This document shows positions 1-14,000 of a stretch of DNA of 64,000 nt, piece after piece. The translations under genes and the position numbers were made by a program. This DNA is from Limnoperna fortunei (lineage: Eukaryota; Mollusca; Bivalvia; Mytilida; Modiolidae), in contig OX104119.1 in the NCBI GenBank assembly GCA_944474755.1, positions 48,605,657 through 48,669,656 of the forward strand, written 5' to 3'. How positions within the stretch are numbered: position 1 is the stretch's first letter; each line of letters begins with the position of its first letter. Under the pieces are notes generated by a model. The model was not told where the DNA came from, did not search any database, and saw only the letters and a list, made by a program, of their open reading frames with translations.

Positions 1-2048
1 AGTATATGCATCAAAATCGTGAGTAACCCCTGCTAGATTTATTACTTTGCTCACTCAATATTCTTTGGCGTTCTCCATTCTTGTTCTACAAACTGTGTCA
101 TGTTTCCAACCAGCCAGAGTGTTGTTTCAGTCTCATGTTTTGACACACTAACTGTAACAAGTCGTGTTGATATTGCCGCAGATGCAAGTGATATTTTTAA
201 AAAGCGTTGTACGTTTGTACATGACCTTGTGATTATCAAATTGGATCTTGTAAATATTCTTGAGGACGGAAAAATAACAAGAAACCAACCGAACTGCAAG
301 AGCTTAAAGTTAAGGGACGATCACAAATCCGACGACCATCAAAGGCTTAAAGTTAAGTGGCAATTACCTGAGCCGGATAAATAAACCCATAGTGTTTTAT
401 TTAATTATCGTAATTGAATCGGACTTGGGAAACCGACATGGTGCCCTGAGATACCTCGATATGATGGGTACTTCATAAAAAGAAATCATTTGACAGTATA
501 TAAATTAATATAGGCACAAATGAAGGAGTGGCTTATCTAAGGTACACATTTTGCAGAAACAAGCTTTACATAGTTGACAATTAATTTGCTTAATAAAATG
601 AACTTAAGTTAACACGATCACATGTTTAGTCAGTGTTTATTTTTATTTAATCATTCATTATTATTGTTCTACATTAGGAGTGTTACGCAATATTTACATA
701 TTGAATTAGATGAACTTGTAGTCTATTGATCAGCATGGTCAACAGTAATAAAATGTTGGTTATAAATCGACATTCATTCATTGAACATTAAATTCCAAAG
801 GCATACATCTTTTTTTCCATCAAACTGTCTGACACATTACTTCACTATCAGATGAGTCCATCAAATGAATCTTTAATCAAATGATATTAACACTGCACTA
901 ACTTTGATTTTCCGCCAGACGACATTTCGTTTTAAATTAGAGATCAAGTACACATTTTCAATGCTACTGAACTGTAAACTGCCAATATCATTTATTTGTA
1001 TGCAATGGAAACATAATTAGATAACCCACTTCGTATTAAAGAGCTTTTTACACCGAATTTCCTAATTGTTCAAAGGTCATCTTTGGCAAAATCAAAACTA
1101 AAAATTTATTAATATGTTTGATTTGTTTTCTGTTTATTTAGTGACTATATCAATGAATATCACTATCTGGACAAATGCAATAACTAAACTATCTTTTCAC
1201 AGGACCTACTATATTTTTGTTTTTAAAATATGCGATAATCAATTTATCTTGTAAAATATCAAAATGTGGCTTTCTGTGTCTACAGAATTTGTTTGTTGGA
1301 TGGTGTTTGGGCAGTTTTTCAGCTATGTCATGGCGTCCAGTTTTTGTTTTGGGGAGGAAGCTCGAGTACCCTGAGAAACCACCGACCTTCAGTAGGAAAA
1401 CTAGCAATCCTTGTCAATTAAGATTGATGTCAAGTACACCTTGCATGTAGTGAGAATCGAACCAGCACTCAGTGTTGACAGATCACGTGATCAATAGTAG
1501 GCGAACAATCTTAACCACTCGGCCACCGAGACCCCAACAGAGTTTGTAGTCAGAACTTGAAACTTGTATCACCGGAAAAGCCCAACATCAACAATATTAT
1601 AGAAGGTTGCATACCTGAATATCTGACAATATAATGTTTACTTTCACCGACGCCAATAATATTATACAGTTACTTACTTTGATATATGTCTCTATCGGGA
1701 TTTCTCAACCAGAGAAAATGTAATATGTACCGAGCAGCTATGCGAGGTGAACATAAGTTTTTTAGGGTTGTGTAATATCGATAGCGACCGATAGCAAACC
1801 TTCAAATCATCGATTGTAGTAGCAAATCTGTAAGCATTAGACGCGACGTGTCCATGGTTGTTGATAAGAATTTTGTATTGCAAACGTGTAAATGAATCAA
1901 ATCAGAAACAGTTCAAATATTAGATACCGCTTGACCGCTTGAACAGTGGACACAACCATATTTTGATGCAACTTTAGTAGTATTGCGGTTTAACATGACC
2001 CGAGCATACCTACTTATCTCACAACATTATATTTACTTATGATTGCAG
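1..2048. other. Upstream flank/intron of the adenylyl cyclase gene
   Basis: No exon could be identified here. It precedes the first recognisable cyclase exon and is probably intron, because that exon starts inside the second membrane cluster. It holds one SINE copy (1295-1535). Two overlapping antisense open frames at about 51-384 have no recognisable motif and are not called as genes. Confidence 0.5.
1295..1535 (-). repeat. tRNA-derived SINE, near full length
   Basis: The plus strand shows the reverse complement of a SINE seen about ten times in this window. Read on the minus strand, copies start with a tRNA-Leu/Ser-like head (GGCCGAGTGGTTAAG), pass through a box B-like segment (GGTTCGA, then CTCACTG), then a conserved body (GACAAGGATTGCCAGTTTTC), and end with CTGGACGCCATGATATAGCTGAAA and a CAAACAAA-like tail. 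An open frame through this copy is not a gene. Confidence 0.8.
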
Positions 2049-5000
2049 TGTGCACCTTTTGACATTCGAAAATCGTCTGGATTAAGACTGTTTGTAATGA
2101 TAACAACAATTGCTCTTATTTATGCTACAGCCCAAGTTAATGTAGTAAGTTTTATTTTATTAGTACAATTCTACACCCTTTCAGTCTAAAGCGTTTTAGC
2201 TTGGTATTTAATATCAGAGTTATTGAATGTAAATGGATACATTTTTTTAAAATCAGACATATCACTATACGATTTCTTTAGAGAATCTTTCCCTGAAAGT
2301 TAAATATTCCCCAGTATTAGAACATTCTCAATAACGGTTACAACAAAGGCAGTCTAATGTTTTCATTGGCTTAAAAAAACAGGTAAGAAACCGAAAAGCA
2401 ACAAGATAAAGTCAAGAGACGATTCGAATCCGGATTCAGAGAAAACAGCTAAGAATTTTTTATGTCTCCGAGGCCAGGTGCTACATCTGCAATGTGCATC
2501 TGAATAGGAATAGTAGGAAATAAATAGAAAACCATACATATGTTTAATAAGTGGTAATATATAAAAGAATGACATATTTAAATTTTAAATATTCATCATT
2601 GAAACATATTGGCGAACAAAAAATTTACTTATTTCATGACAGAAAATTTCGTAAACACATTCTCTAACCACACGTACCTTTTGCATTGTACAATATAGAT
2701 AAACTAATGAAATTGTCAATTTTATTACAGCTTTGTTGCAAAGGCTCTGCATTTTATATTACTCTCACAAATACCAATATAACTTCCATGTCGTCTGATG
2801 AACATTTAGAATGTCCTCTTCCGCAATACTTGTACCTGAGTGGAATTATGGGATACATTTGTGTTTCCATATTTCTAAAGCTTGCTGCTGGCGTCAAAGT
2901 TTTCCTGATGGGCATTATGGCCACCGTGTATATCATTGTGATGGAAGTAACACATGTGCCAGTCCTAAATAATTTTGACAAGTATAACAGGTAAAACTCT
3001 AACAAATTTATTTTGCGAAAGAAAACAAAAGAAAAATAAGTATCCAAAACAGATATCAAGATAATTACATTCCAGACTATTGTAGTTTTTTACATTTAAC
3101 ATAAATATTTTTCCAAATTTGTCAGAGTTGATAAAGATACATCGAGGACTCAAACATCGAAAGTATTCATGACATGTAAACTACTCATCAATACACATAT
3201 TTTGATACGAATATAACCATAATAATTCAACGTGCAAAAAAAGACATATTATGATATGTTTGTTTAATTGGCGCTTATCTCTACTTTCAGCATTTTTGTA
3301 TTGTCCAATGTGTCCATATCCTCTCGGCCACCGAGGCCCGAAATTGTTTTGAACAATCCTTTAAAGTATTAATTATTGCAATTACATTAAAGGCAATAGC
3401 GGATATATTAAAGATCTAATAAATTGGTTTGGAAAACATTACACAGAATGGCGAAAATTTCAGCTCGCATAACCAATTCTAGCAAAAATATAAAACACAA
3501 TAAAGCCTTCAAACACCTGTTTATCTATACCATTTTACGATGACATATGGACCATTATAGCAGTTAAACCACGAACTTCTTATAAGTAAATGTATTTGAA
3601 GAATTCAGCTTGATTTTGATTCAAAGTTTAAATACATTAGTGGTATCTTTCTATAGATGAAAAAACATTTCAATTATAAATACCCGGTACATCGTTTATC
3701 GATAGATCATTAAAAAAGGAGTCTTTAATTGCAAAACTCGTATATAATATCATATATATTTTAATTACGTTTGCAATTTGTGACATGAAAGTATACAATA
3801 ATATTTTATTTACAAACAGATTATCTGTCTCTCCCAATTTAGTATAGCTATATTCTAAAATAGTATGTTACCGTCTGGTAACATAAAACAATCTATATAT
3901 ATGCTAAAACGTGTTGACCTCGTTATCATTTTGATGCCCATTCACATATATTTAATTGTAGACCAGTCATCCCAACTCACGTTACTGGTTCTGTGGTACT
4001 TATTATCTTTATGATCACGCTGTACCTTCAAGGGAGGCAACAGGAGTGGACTTCACGATTAGATTTCCTCTGGAAAACACAGGTATTACAATTCTGAAGA
4101 TTTGAAGGACGATGACATGAAAACGTAATTGCTACAATTCCTTGGCAGGCATGAAACAAAAGTCGATATCGACGCATGCTGTCGATTAAGATATCACCAT
4201 TGCTTGATATTAATGCAAAGTGGCTTAGTGGTTTAAAATTTTTATTGAAGATATGTATGAAAAAGTTTCCTTTAAACCTTCGATGTAATTGTGATGAAAG
4301 TTTGCCATATAGCAAGGGCCACCAATCCATTATTTTAACAATAATGCATTGAAAATTATGGCTAGTTTCATTTTTATGAAGATTACGAAGAAGACAATTG
4401 ATATTTGGCAATTAACATATACATACAATATAAAACTATTACTTTTTTTCCTTAATGAAACCGTAAAGTACAGCTGTATACAGTCACTGATTTCTATTTT
4501 CCAAAATTGTAAAACAAGTCAATTTTCATAGTAGATTCTTTATAACTTCTTACATTAAATTGTTTCCCATGACGGTATTGCTTCTTTTCAATAAGTATGT
4601 TACCTTTTATAACTGAATAGGAGTATACAATCTACGTATGGTTCATTTGTTTAATTTTCGAATTAGTTTATGTCCAGTTAAAAACGTTGCATAAACATTT
4701 TAATTGAAACTGATTAGCCTGAACTAAGGATAACAGTTATTGTAATCGGTTCATATGCATAATATAAATAAACAAATAACTAAAATATTTTGCACATTAA
4801 AGTTGTTATTTGAATTAAATTGTTGACTAAATTTACCACTTTTTCAGCGTTATTTTTTACTTCATACAGAAAAACAGAAAAAATTCTGGAGTTCATCCAA
4901 TGGATAATCTATAGACATTGTCGATACATGATGATTAAAACATCCTTCTCTAATTGCACTGAAAAATACGAGTTAATATTCAATGTTTCTGGTCTTTTCA

Positions 5001-8000
5001 TACCCACCTTTTATGCTGAAACATCCTCTTTCACTGTCATTCATTAGTAGTAGGTATATCCTACTTAGTAGTCAGTAATGTTCTTCTATTAAAAATAAAC
5101 TTGAAAAATGTGGTTGAATATTGGTTTAACTTCAAAAATAATTGACATAATCTAATCCTAAAGAACATCATATTTGATCATTAAATACTAGAAATTATAA
5201 GGTGGTTTCCTTATATTACATGTTACCTTATATTGCATTATGTTTGCTTTAGGCAACTACAGAGAAAATAGAAATGACAGATCTGCAAAACAATAATAGG
5301 CAGATTTTGTGTAATCTACTTCCTGCTCATGTTGCTGCACACTTCATTGATCGAAGCAACGTAGTAAGTAAAACAAAGAGTAATAAATAACTATAAAGAT
5401 AATTTGAAAGCACTTTATTTATAAAATAGAATACTGATTGTCAGAATTAAGTATATATGTCAAATTTACAAAAATAAATTGCAAAGCCCTAATGAGTTGA
5501 ACACTTCAGACTGAATAAACAACCAGTCCTTTGATAAGATTGTGTCAGAGAGCTAACACACATTTCCGAATAACAGATATTGTAAATTATATTGCTCCTA
5601 TGCACACTTAATTATGTAATCTTACACTGGGTGTATAAAAATGTTGCTGTTAATCTTTGGACATCTCATACATATACCAATTTCAGATACAATAACGGGA
5701 CGTTAACATTGGCTGATTGATTGAAAGTTTGGTGAACGATAATACTGCAATGAGCATACTGTTTTTCGAATCTACAAAAGGAAAAAATGGTTCTTAAACG
5801 TGAAAATCACATACCTCAGTGTTGAATGTAAAAAAAAACTTCACATGTTGCAGAGACCTCCATTCTGTTATGTGATAGAAGAATTGTAATCTACTTAAAA
5901 CTTTGTATGCTTTCATTTCCAGGACGAGCTTTACAGTCAACATTATAGCAAAGTAGGAGTATTCTTTGCCTCGATTCCAAACTTTTCAGATTTCTACATG
6001 GAATTAGATGCCAATAATCAAGGCATGGAGTGTCTGCGTGTGCTAAATGAAATAATTGTCGATTTTGATGAGGTAGAGTAACTTTCCTACGAATATTTTT
6101 GTTTAAATAGAACGCGGTTTACCATAGTTACAACATACCAGAGAGTTATTGTAATTTATCGACTTTATAATAGAAAGGTCAGCACAGTCGACTTTTCGGC
6201 GAAAGTGAAATATTTCTATAAAAAGACCTTTTAAGTCAGTTTCATGTGGTTTTATCGAGCATATTTTCGCTGCATAACAAAAACTCGAATCCTCCAAGGG
6301 GAAGAGTTTGCTGAATGCTCAAGATAAATTATCTACCATTTCCAATTTAACTATTGTTGATTGGTGGTTCTTACTAAGTGGTCAGATTTCTCTACCATAA
6401 AACAAGAAGCATGACACCGCTGAATGCATGCAAAAACACGGAGAATGTTGATTGAAAATTTAATACGGAAAGCAAAATAACATTGTTGGGATGATGTAAT
6501 CTAATATTATAATCTTATTTTCATGTATTACAATAGCAACCACTGATGTTGCTTAACTAGTATGTATTTATTTCAGGCTCTCAACGAACCCCGCTTTCGC
6601 GCTATTGACAAAATAAAAACAATCGGAAGCACATATATGGGTGCAGTTGGACTGATGCCAGAAATGATGATTCAGGTCAGTATATGAGACTATTCAACAG
6701 CGTGAACTTAAACTGACAAGGCAATAAGTTAATAAACACACAAATAGTATACAGTTTAGTATCATTAGAGTGAAGATTACTGATCGTTTCATGACATTAG
6801 AGGTGTCTCGAGTGAAACGCACTGCTTACTCGTCGTATTTGGTTGGGGATACTCGCGATAGGTTTTTGTTGTTTTTTTTCTTCTTGTAAAATGTCTATCT
6901 CAGCTTATTTTGTCATTGTTCCTCAGTATCCAATATGTAGTTATCGATAGGTTTTCTTCCTTTAATCTTTTTTTGAAGCAAAATATTTTTTTCTGAATAA
7001 ATATATAATTAAGCCATGTTAATCGCCATAAATACAAACGTCTAAAAATTTAAATGCTTATGAATTTGACTACATTGCTTTAACATTGAGAGTTCAAATG
7101 TTATGTTCACTAAATATCTACTTTATACATAAGTGACTTATCTCGATTTCTATCAATGTATAATTAATATAAAAAGAGGCCTGAGATGTTGGTCATTTGA
7201 CTACAACCTCTTACATTATCTATGCACTTTGTTGTTTGTGAAACAAGATGGTGATTCCCATCTTACATTTTATACACATTTTTAAAATTTTATAAATCTC
7301 TTTTATATAATGACAATATGATTACCTGAAACGTCTTTGTTTGTATTAGTTGTGTTATGCATGCAATGGCATTTGTATTTGCATACTTGTACTTGAAATG
7401 GCGTAGATCTAGTTCAATGTCAAACATCTTATTTAAGTGGAGGTATTATTGTCTAATCAATTTTACCTGATATACATGCGCAAACATCCAAATATAGATG
7501 GCATGCTCTCATATACTGTTTTGTTTTGACTTTTGTGACTTTGTCGGCTATCATGTAAATAACGACATCTGGATGCATGTTTTGAACATTACGACTCTAT
7601 TGTTTCTGTTTGTTTACTCGTGATTTGTAACAGATTAAAACAAATAAAATTTAAGAGAGGCTGCTGATCCTGTAAAATTATAATTTTAAAGTTTTCAGAA
7701 GGATATTATCATTTTTTCATATTCCACTTTTGAATTCGAATAACACAACTAGTAATATTAAAAAAAAAACGCGATCAATGATTGCCACATTTAACCATCA
7801 TTTATATTGTTTATGAAACGGAAAGTTTTATTAAATTTATTAGATTCAATCACGGGTGGTTCAGGTCATTAAAGTGTTTCTTGGTTCAGCTGTAACCATT
7901 CAATACATTTGACGAGTTGGATATATATTGTATATCGTACTGTTTGAACTACCTTTTACCTACTTCTGATCCTTTTCTACCTTTCAGTAATTATTACATG

Positions 8001-11000
8001 GAGGTTATGAACATATAACTAATAATCTAAAACACTACATGATGTTAAAACACGGCGTTCCATAATAATAATTTTATAATTCGAACCAGAAAGCACTTAT
8101 CATCACATCTTTATAGCATATGTCAGGATAATTGATACTGAAAACAACAACTGGCTTTTACCGGCATTCTTCTGAATTACTGTATAGTTTGATGAGTGGG
8201 AGTCAGCTTTATGACGAATGTAGCTATATCTAGCATTTGATGAAAAAAATCATTGTCAAGTGTGTACCCACTGAATACATACAGGCATATTAACTTCTTA
8301 TTTCTGTCTACTGGTACTACAGTTATGCCTTGAATTTATCTGTTGTTAGTAATATTATACCCCGACTCTTCGGTGAGGGGGCTTTATTGCAATCGCCTTG
8401 TCCGTCTGTCTGTTCGTACATCTGTCCGTCCGTCTGTCAATCCGGTGCAAAATTTTGTAACAGATTTCTCGGCTTCTACATAAGGGATTGATTTCAAATT
8501 TGGTGCACAGCTTTAGCATGATGAGTACCGTGCCTCCCCTTTCCAGGTCAGTCAGTTATCTACTTCCTGTTTTCCGAGCCGACTTGGACTGTTTCAAGGG
8601 TCAAAATTTTCGTAACAGATTTCTCGGCTTCTACTAAAAGGACTGATTTCAAATTTGGTGCACAGCTTTAGTATGACGAGTTGTACCGTGCCTACCTTTT
8701 CCAGGTCAGTCAGTTATCTACTTCCCGTTTTCCGAGCCGAAAAATGGTCAATTTTGGGTATACTTAGCACGACTTAGTGCTGGTCCATGTTATGTTTAGT
8801 ACAATCATTATGCTTTAAACACTCAAAACAATGTACTCGTGTATTATTGTGAGACTTGGTTTTTATGTTATGTGAGTAAGCTATGTAAACACTCTTACAT
8901 CACGTCACAGTAAGATTTTTCACAGTTTGTTAACTACGTCACAATCCATTTTGTGTCCTAAATGCCCGATGACAAGTCCTAGGTTACTTTGTCGATAAAA
9001 GTTAATTTAAATGTCCTATTAGAATCGAAATAATTATTACCGTTTGGTATCTTTGTAGTGTAATAATTTCAAGTTACAAATGCACTGTGTTTCGAATATG
9101 TTTTGTTGCCGATTAAATTTTTTTCAAAGCAAATAATATTGTTGAGATTGTCGCGGGAAACAAATTTATATACTTTTGTAAAGTTCATTGTAGACGACTT
9201 GGACGGTAGTACCTTTCATAGAAAACAATTGACGTATAGTGATTAAACATGTTTGAGTTTAATCGTAGTCTTGCCATTCCACGTATATATGGAGTTTAAA
9301 CACCAGATGAATATAACACCCGTACTGTTTACTTATTTTGTTTGCATACTTATTCTTAAAGTCTTATGAGTTATACATCTCTGAAAATCTTTAGAATAGA
9401 TTATATGTTCTTACATACGTTTTGGAGAGACCGGGTGATCCTGCACGAGTGGTAGAAATTTAATGTCTTTTTGCGAGTGCAGCGACGCAAAACGATCGAA
9501 AAGAAATAAAACATTTCTATCACGAATTGAGTACCTATTTTGTTCAACGAACAAGTTTCACATCGCGATATCATATATAGACCCTGCATTGCTCAATACC
9601 GGACATCCAGTTAAAACGCTCGAAACAAAAACATTGTTATGGTACGTTCTTGTCTCAGGAGTATTCATTAGGTGCCGCAGCAAGTTAAGACGACTGTGTA
9701 CGAGAACATCTGCACTAGGTAATCTGTAACAGAAATCAGCCATTTATGGAAAAATAGTTTTCCTACATATGAAAAAATACAAACATTCTTATAACTGTCG
9801 TGTTGTGTGTGGTTACATGCACGTTTCAAATATACTTCATAGTAATCAAACTTTATTTTTGTTCTAGGCTGACAGTGAAATCTCAATGACCAACTACATG
9901 GAAATATTAATAGAGTTTGTTTTCACGATGAAAGAAAAACTTCGTGTTATTAATGAAAACTCGTACAACAATTTTGCTCTAAAAGTCGGTAGGTACTTTT
10001 ACGTAAAGGTTAGATTGCGGTTTGAGTCTCAGTGTGGGAAGGGTGTTTCGACTCCAATCTTTAAAAAAAATTGTCAGTTTTTCTATAGGGTACAGCGGGT
10101 CCCTCCCCTAACAAAACGCGGACGCAATAGTATTGCTGACAATAGCGTTAATCACAATTACAATAAACAAACATACGTTGTTTATGTTACGTATACCAAA
10201 ATCAATTTCGTCTTTCATGTTAAATTTTAGAAAAAGCGTGGTCTTGACTGTCAATGTATGATTCATATGTTAGTTAATTAAATATGTAGACATGAGCGAT
10301 TGCTGCTTATTGGTGTTGTTGGTTATTGCATTGACAAACGATACAACATAAATAAAATTGTCTGATTACACATTGACACTCAAAATATTACAACACCAAA
10401 ATTACATAGAGTTATGCAATATATTTAACATTGTTGACTCCATAACAAATAAGATAGAAATATGCAATTAAAATAAGTAAATTGAACACGCCAGACTCAT
10501 AAACTATATACGTCTATTTATTATTTGTTATTTAGGTGCTAACATTGGCCCAGTAGTGGCAGGAGTCATAGGAGCAAGAAAGCCTCAGTATGATATATGG
10601 GGTAATACTGTGAATGTTGCTAGTCGTATGGAAAGTACTGGCAAACCGGATATAATCCAGGTATAATGAATATCTTGTATTTAAAAAATGTTTCAATGAA
10701 GCACTGTAAATGGAAAAACTATTATACTCGTAAATAAATTGTCAAAGCATAAAAAGAGAAATTACGTTTTATAAATCGATTGATCGTTTTATATTATCAT
10801 TGCACCTAAGACACTACAAAGTCATATTACTGATAGATATAAGCAAAGGTCTAATGAAGGAACATTCGCGTATACAATGAATGATATACGTGACTGCGGA
10901 AACAGCGTATTTGTTCTATATTACATATATTAACATATGTTATTTGCTGAATATTTGTATTATTATTAGTGTTAGTTAATAAACATTAATAATAATACTT

Positions 11001-14000
11001 CATTATTATTAATGTTTATTAACTAACAATTACAGAACCGGTTGTAGCAATTAAATACATTCATATGTAATTAAGTCTAAATCGACTTAAGTCTAAAAAT
11101 ACCGCAAATGATGTTAAAATGTCTTGCTATCCTGAGAATAAAACATAGAACAACAAACACTTAAGCAGAGAAAGAACAAAAGCTATTCCAACAACTACTC
11201 AGAATGTGTGTACTAGTGTATCATATTGGTTTACTTTTTAGGTCACAGAAGACGTTTATAATCTATTAAAACTCAAATATGTGTTTCAATGCCGTGGAAA
11301 AATAAAAGTGAAAGGAAAAGGTGAAATGATAACATATTTCTTACTGGGTAGGCTAACTGGAACTGTTCAAAGTCCATCTTCGTTTGGATCATTTAATGGC
11401 TCATTTACTCTACCTAGCTCACCAGGATCACCTTCTAGCTCATCCTCCTACAACAGACCTTTACCAGAACTCCCCGGACCGCCAGCACCAAGACCTCCAT
11501 CTGCTGAATCAACACAAAGCCATAATCAACTATCTGGAACAAATAGAAGCAAGGATGGCGTTATACGTAATCCAAGTGCTTTAAGCCTGTCCTCGCAGGA
11601 CAGCACATTGGCAAAAGACGTTGTACGCAACGATTCATTCCGATCTAACTCCAGGTTACCTCCCGGCTATGCAGCAATTGTGACTGACAGGCAGTCTACT
11701 CTTGACCCTTCGAAAGGCGTACCTACGCCACCTGGGAGTTTGAACCGAAAAAGGAGAAACAGTACAGACAGCCCAAAAGCCATTTCTCGCAAAGCTGGCG
11801 GAAATGCTCTGTCACATTGTATATCTGGACATATATCAGAGGCGGAGTCTACATACACAAGAGTTGATTCTCCGGAGTTACCGGCTGTTCATTTTATGAA
11901 TGTAAAATCTCCAACTAGTCCACCTGTTCAAAACTCTATGTTTCAGAATTTGAAAAAATCCAGCTCAAAACAAGATGATCTAATGGACGAAAATACTCAT
12001 GAAACATTACAAAATAATTTGAATCATATATCATGCAAAAATAAAGACAATGCGCAAGAAGTAGCAAAAACAGAACATCTACAAATGTCGTCCCCGAAGC
12101 AGTTAAATACACAGTCTAAACAGTCTAAAATTCCACAAAGAATTGGCATTTCTAGTCCTCCTGATACAAATAAACCTTTCATTGAAATGTCATCCTCTTA
12201 TGATAAAGAGCGAAACGACGATATGTCATTGGCAAGACGATCACAAAATACTCCTCAGTATGCTCAAATTCAACCGATCCGCAAAGCAAATTACGAAGTC
12301 GCAAAACCGTTTGTTAGTTGTCCACCTATGACAAAACCATGTCAAGTAGTTAATCCGACAGTGCCGCTGATACGACCAACTCCACTTGTTTTGAGTGGAG
12401 TAGCACCACCACTACAACACAAAATCAGAGCAGCACCTTATCAAAAACTTCATGGCCCTCCATCGTCTGCCAAGTACGCTCAAACAACTGATGTCGGCAA
12501 CCAAACTGAAGTGCCTGAAATTTCGCCAGAGAGGCGAATCAAAATGAATGATATTCTCTTAGAACTTGGAAACGTTGTAAAACCAGAAGAGCCAAATCGT
12601 CCAAAACTAACACGACAAAAGCATAAAAAAGAGGAACGACCAAATTCGGGGAGTGAAGATGTATTTGTCACTGCTACATACAGAGAGCCAATCGCAGCTA
12701 ACGTCGCAAATACACCTTCGCCCTTGGCAAGCCCACATATATCGCCTTCTAGCACAAATCAGCAATTAAATAAATATATTATCGAGCAACATTCTAATCC
12801 ACAATCACCAGTAAAACATAACACCGGAGAACGTCGCATTTCTGAAAGCTCCCGAGGCAGTAGTTCATCCAGATCAACACTGACACCTACTTCCGCTTTA
12901 GTAGCGAGTATTGATGGGAGGTCAATGTGTATTATGCCAAGTGCGGATTCTCCCGAAAACGATAAACCGCCCCCTCTGCCTCTAAGGCGAGTGCCATCAG
13001 ACTCGTCAAAAGAACGTACAGTTGAGGTTAAACCGTATAATGAGGTTCGAAGAAGTAATTCTACTCCTAGATTACGGCCTGCACATTTAACATCCCCCAA
13101 GAAACAAAGGCATGAGTTGCTTGCTCCTCTTACTCACTCTGATGATGACAAAGAATCCACAAGCTCTAAGCCTACAAGCGACCAATCATCTATATTGTTA
13201 TTACAACCAATTGAACTAAAATTAGCTCGTCCTGCATTAGTTAAACAACTTTCTAGTCCAGATGACAGTCACGAGCACTACACTAGAGCATTTTTGGCAA
13301 GTGTAGATCATAAACCTACACATTTAAACCGGAGTCTGTCAAGGTCGAGTGATGTATTATATGGAATTCCGAAATGTCCTGCTACACCAAAATTCCCGGT
13401 TCTAAGTAATGCAGCGTCGTCGTCATTGACTGAACTATTGCAAGAACTTGCAAATGAACACCCCAGCGCAAAACTTGAAACGTATCTTAGCCAGCAATAT
13501 CCAGATCATTCTGCAAGAAATAACAACAATAATAGACCACATAATCATAGTGCACGAAAAAGTTTCCCCCATGGCAAACCCCCAATGTGTCACGATAGTG
13601 TTAAACAAAGAGTAACAGCAAAGAATCAGGCCGTATCAAAGCGAAAATTGGCTGCTGCGGTGAAAGAACCTCCGTCCAATGAACAAAGTGATGGAAGCGA
13701 GACAGGAAAGTCTCCACCAGGACCTAACCCGTTTCAAGTAAAACGTAGAGGAAATTTTACTATGCCACCAAGATATTGTAGAAGCCTAGATTATATTCCC
13801 AGCGATAGGGAGGATGGAATATCGTCCGCTACATCATCAGCATGTGGAAGCCCAAAGATGAGTCGCGCATATGCTGAAGTACTTCCGCTTTTTGCCAAGA
13901 AAATTGAACAATATCTTTCGGGTCGAAATGCCCTTGGCATTGATAGCCTAAGCATTTCCTCGATAGCTAGTAGTAGCGAAATGTCTAGAAGTGATCCGAA

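Noticed and set aside
51..384. Two overlapping antisense open frames of 82 and 94 codons
   Set aside because: I recognise no domain in either, both are open over the same DNA, and neither joins the cyclase exons.
12480..13100. Minus-strand open frames opposite the cyclase last exon
   Set aside because: They are antisense shadows of a long coding exon with biased composition.
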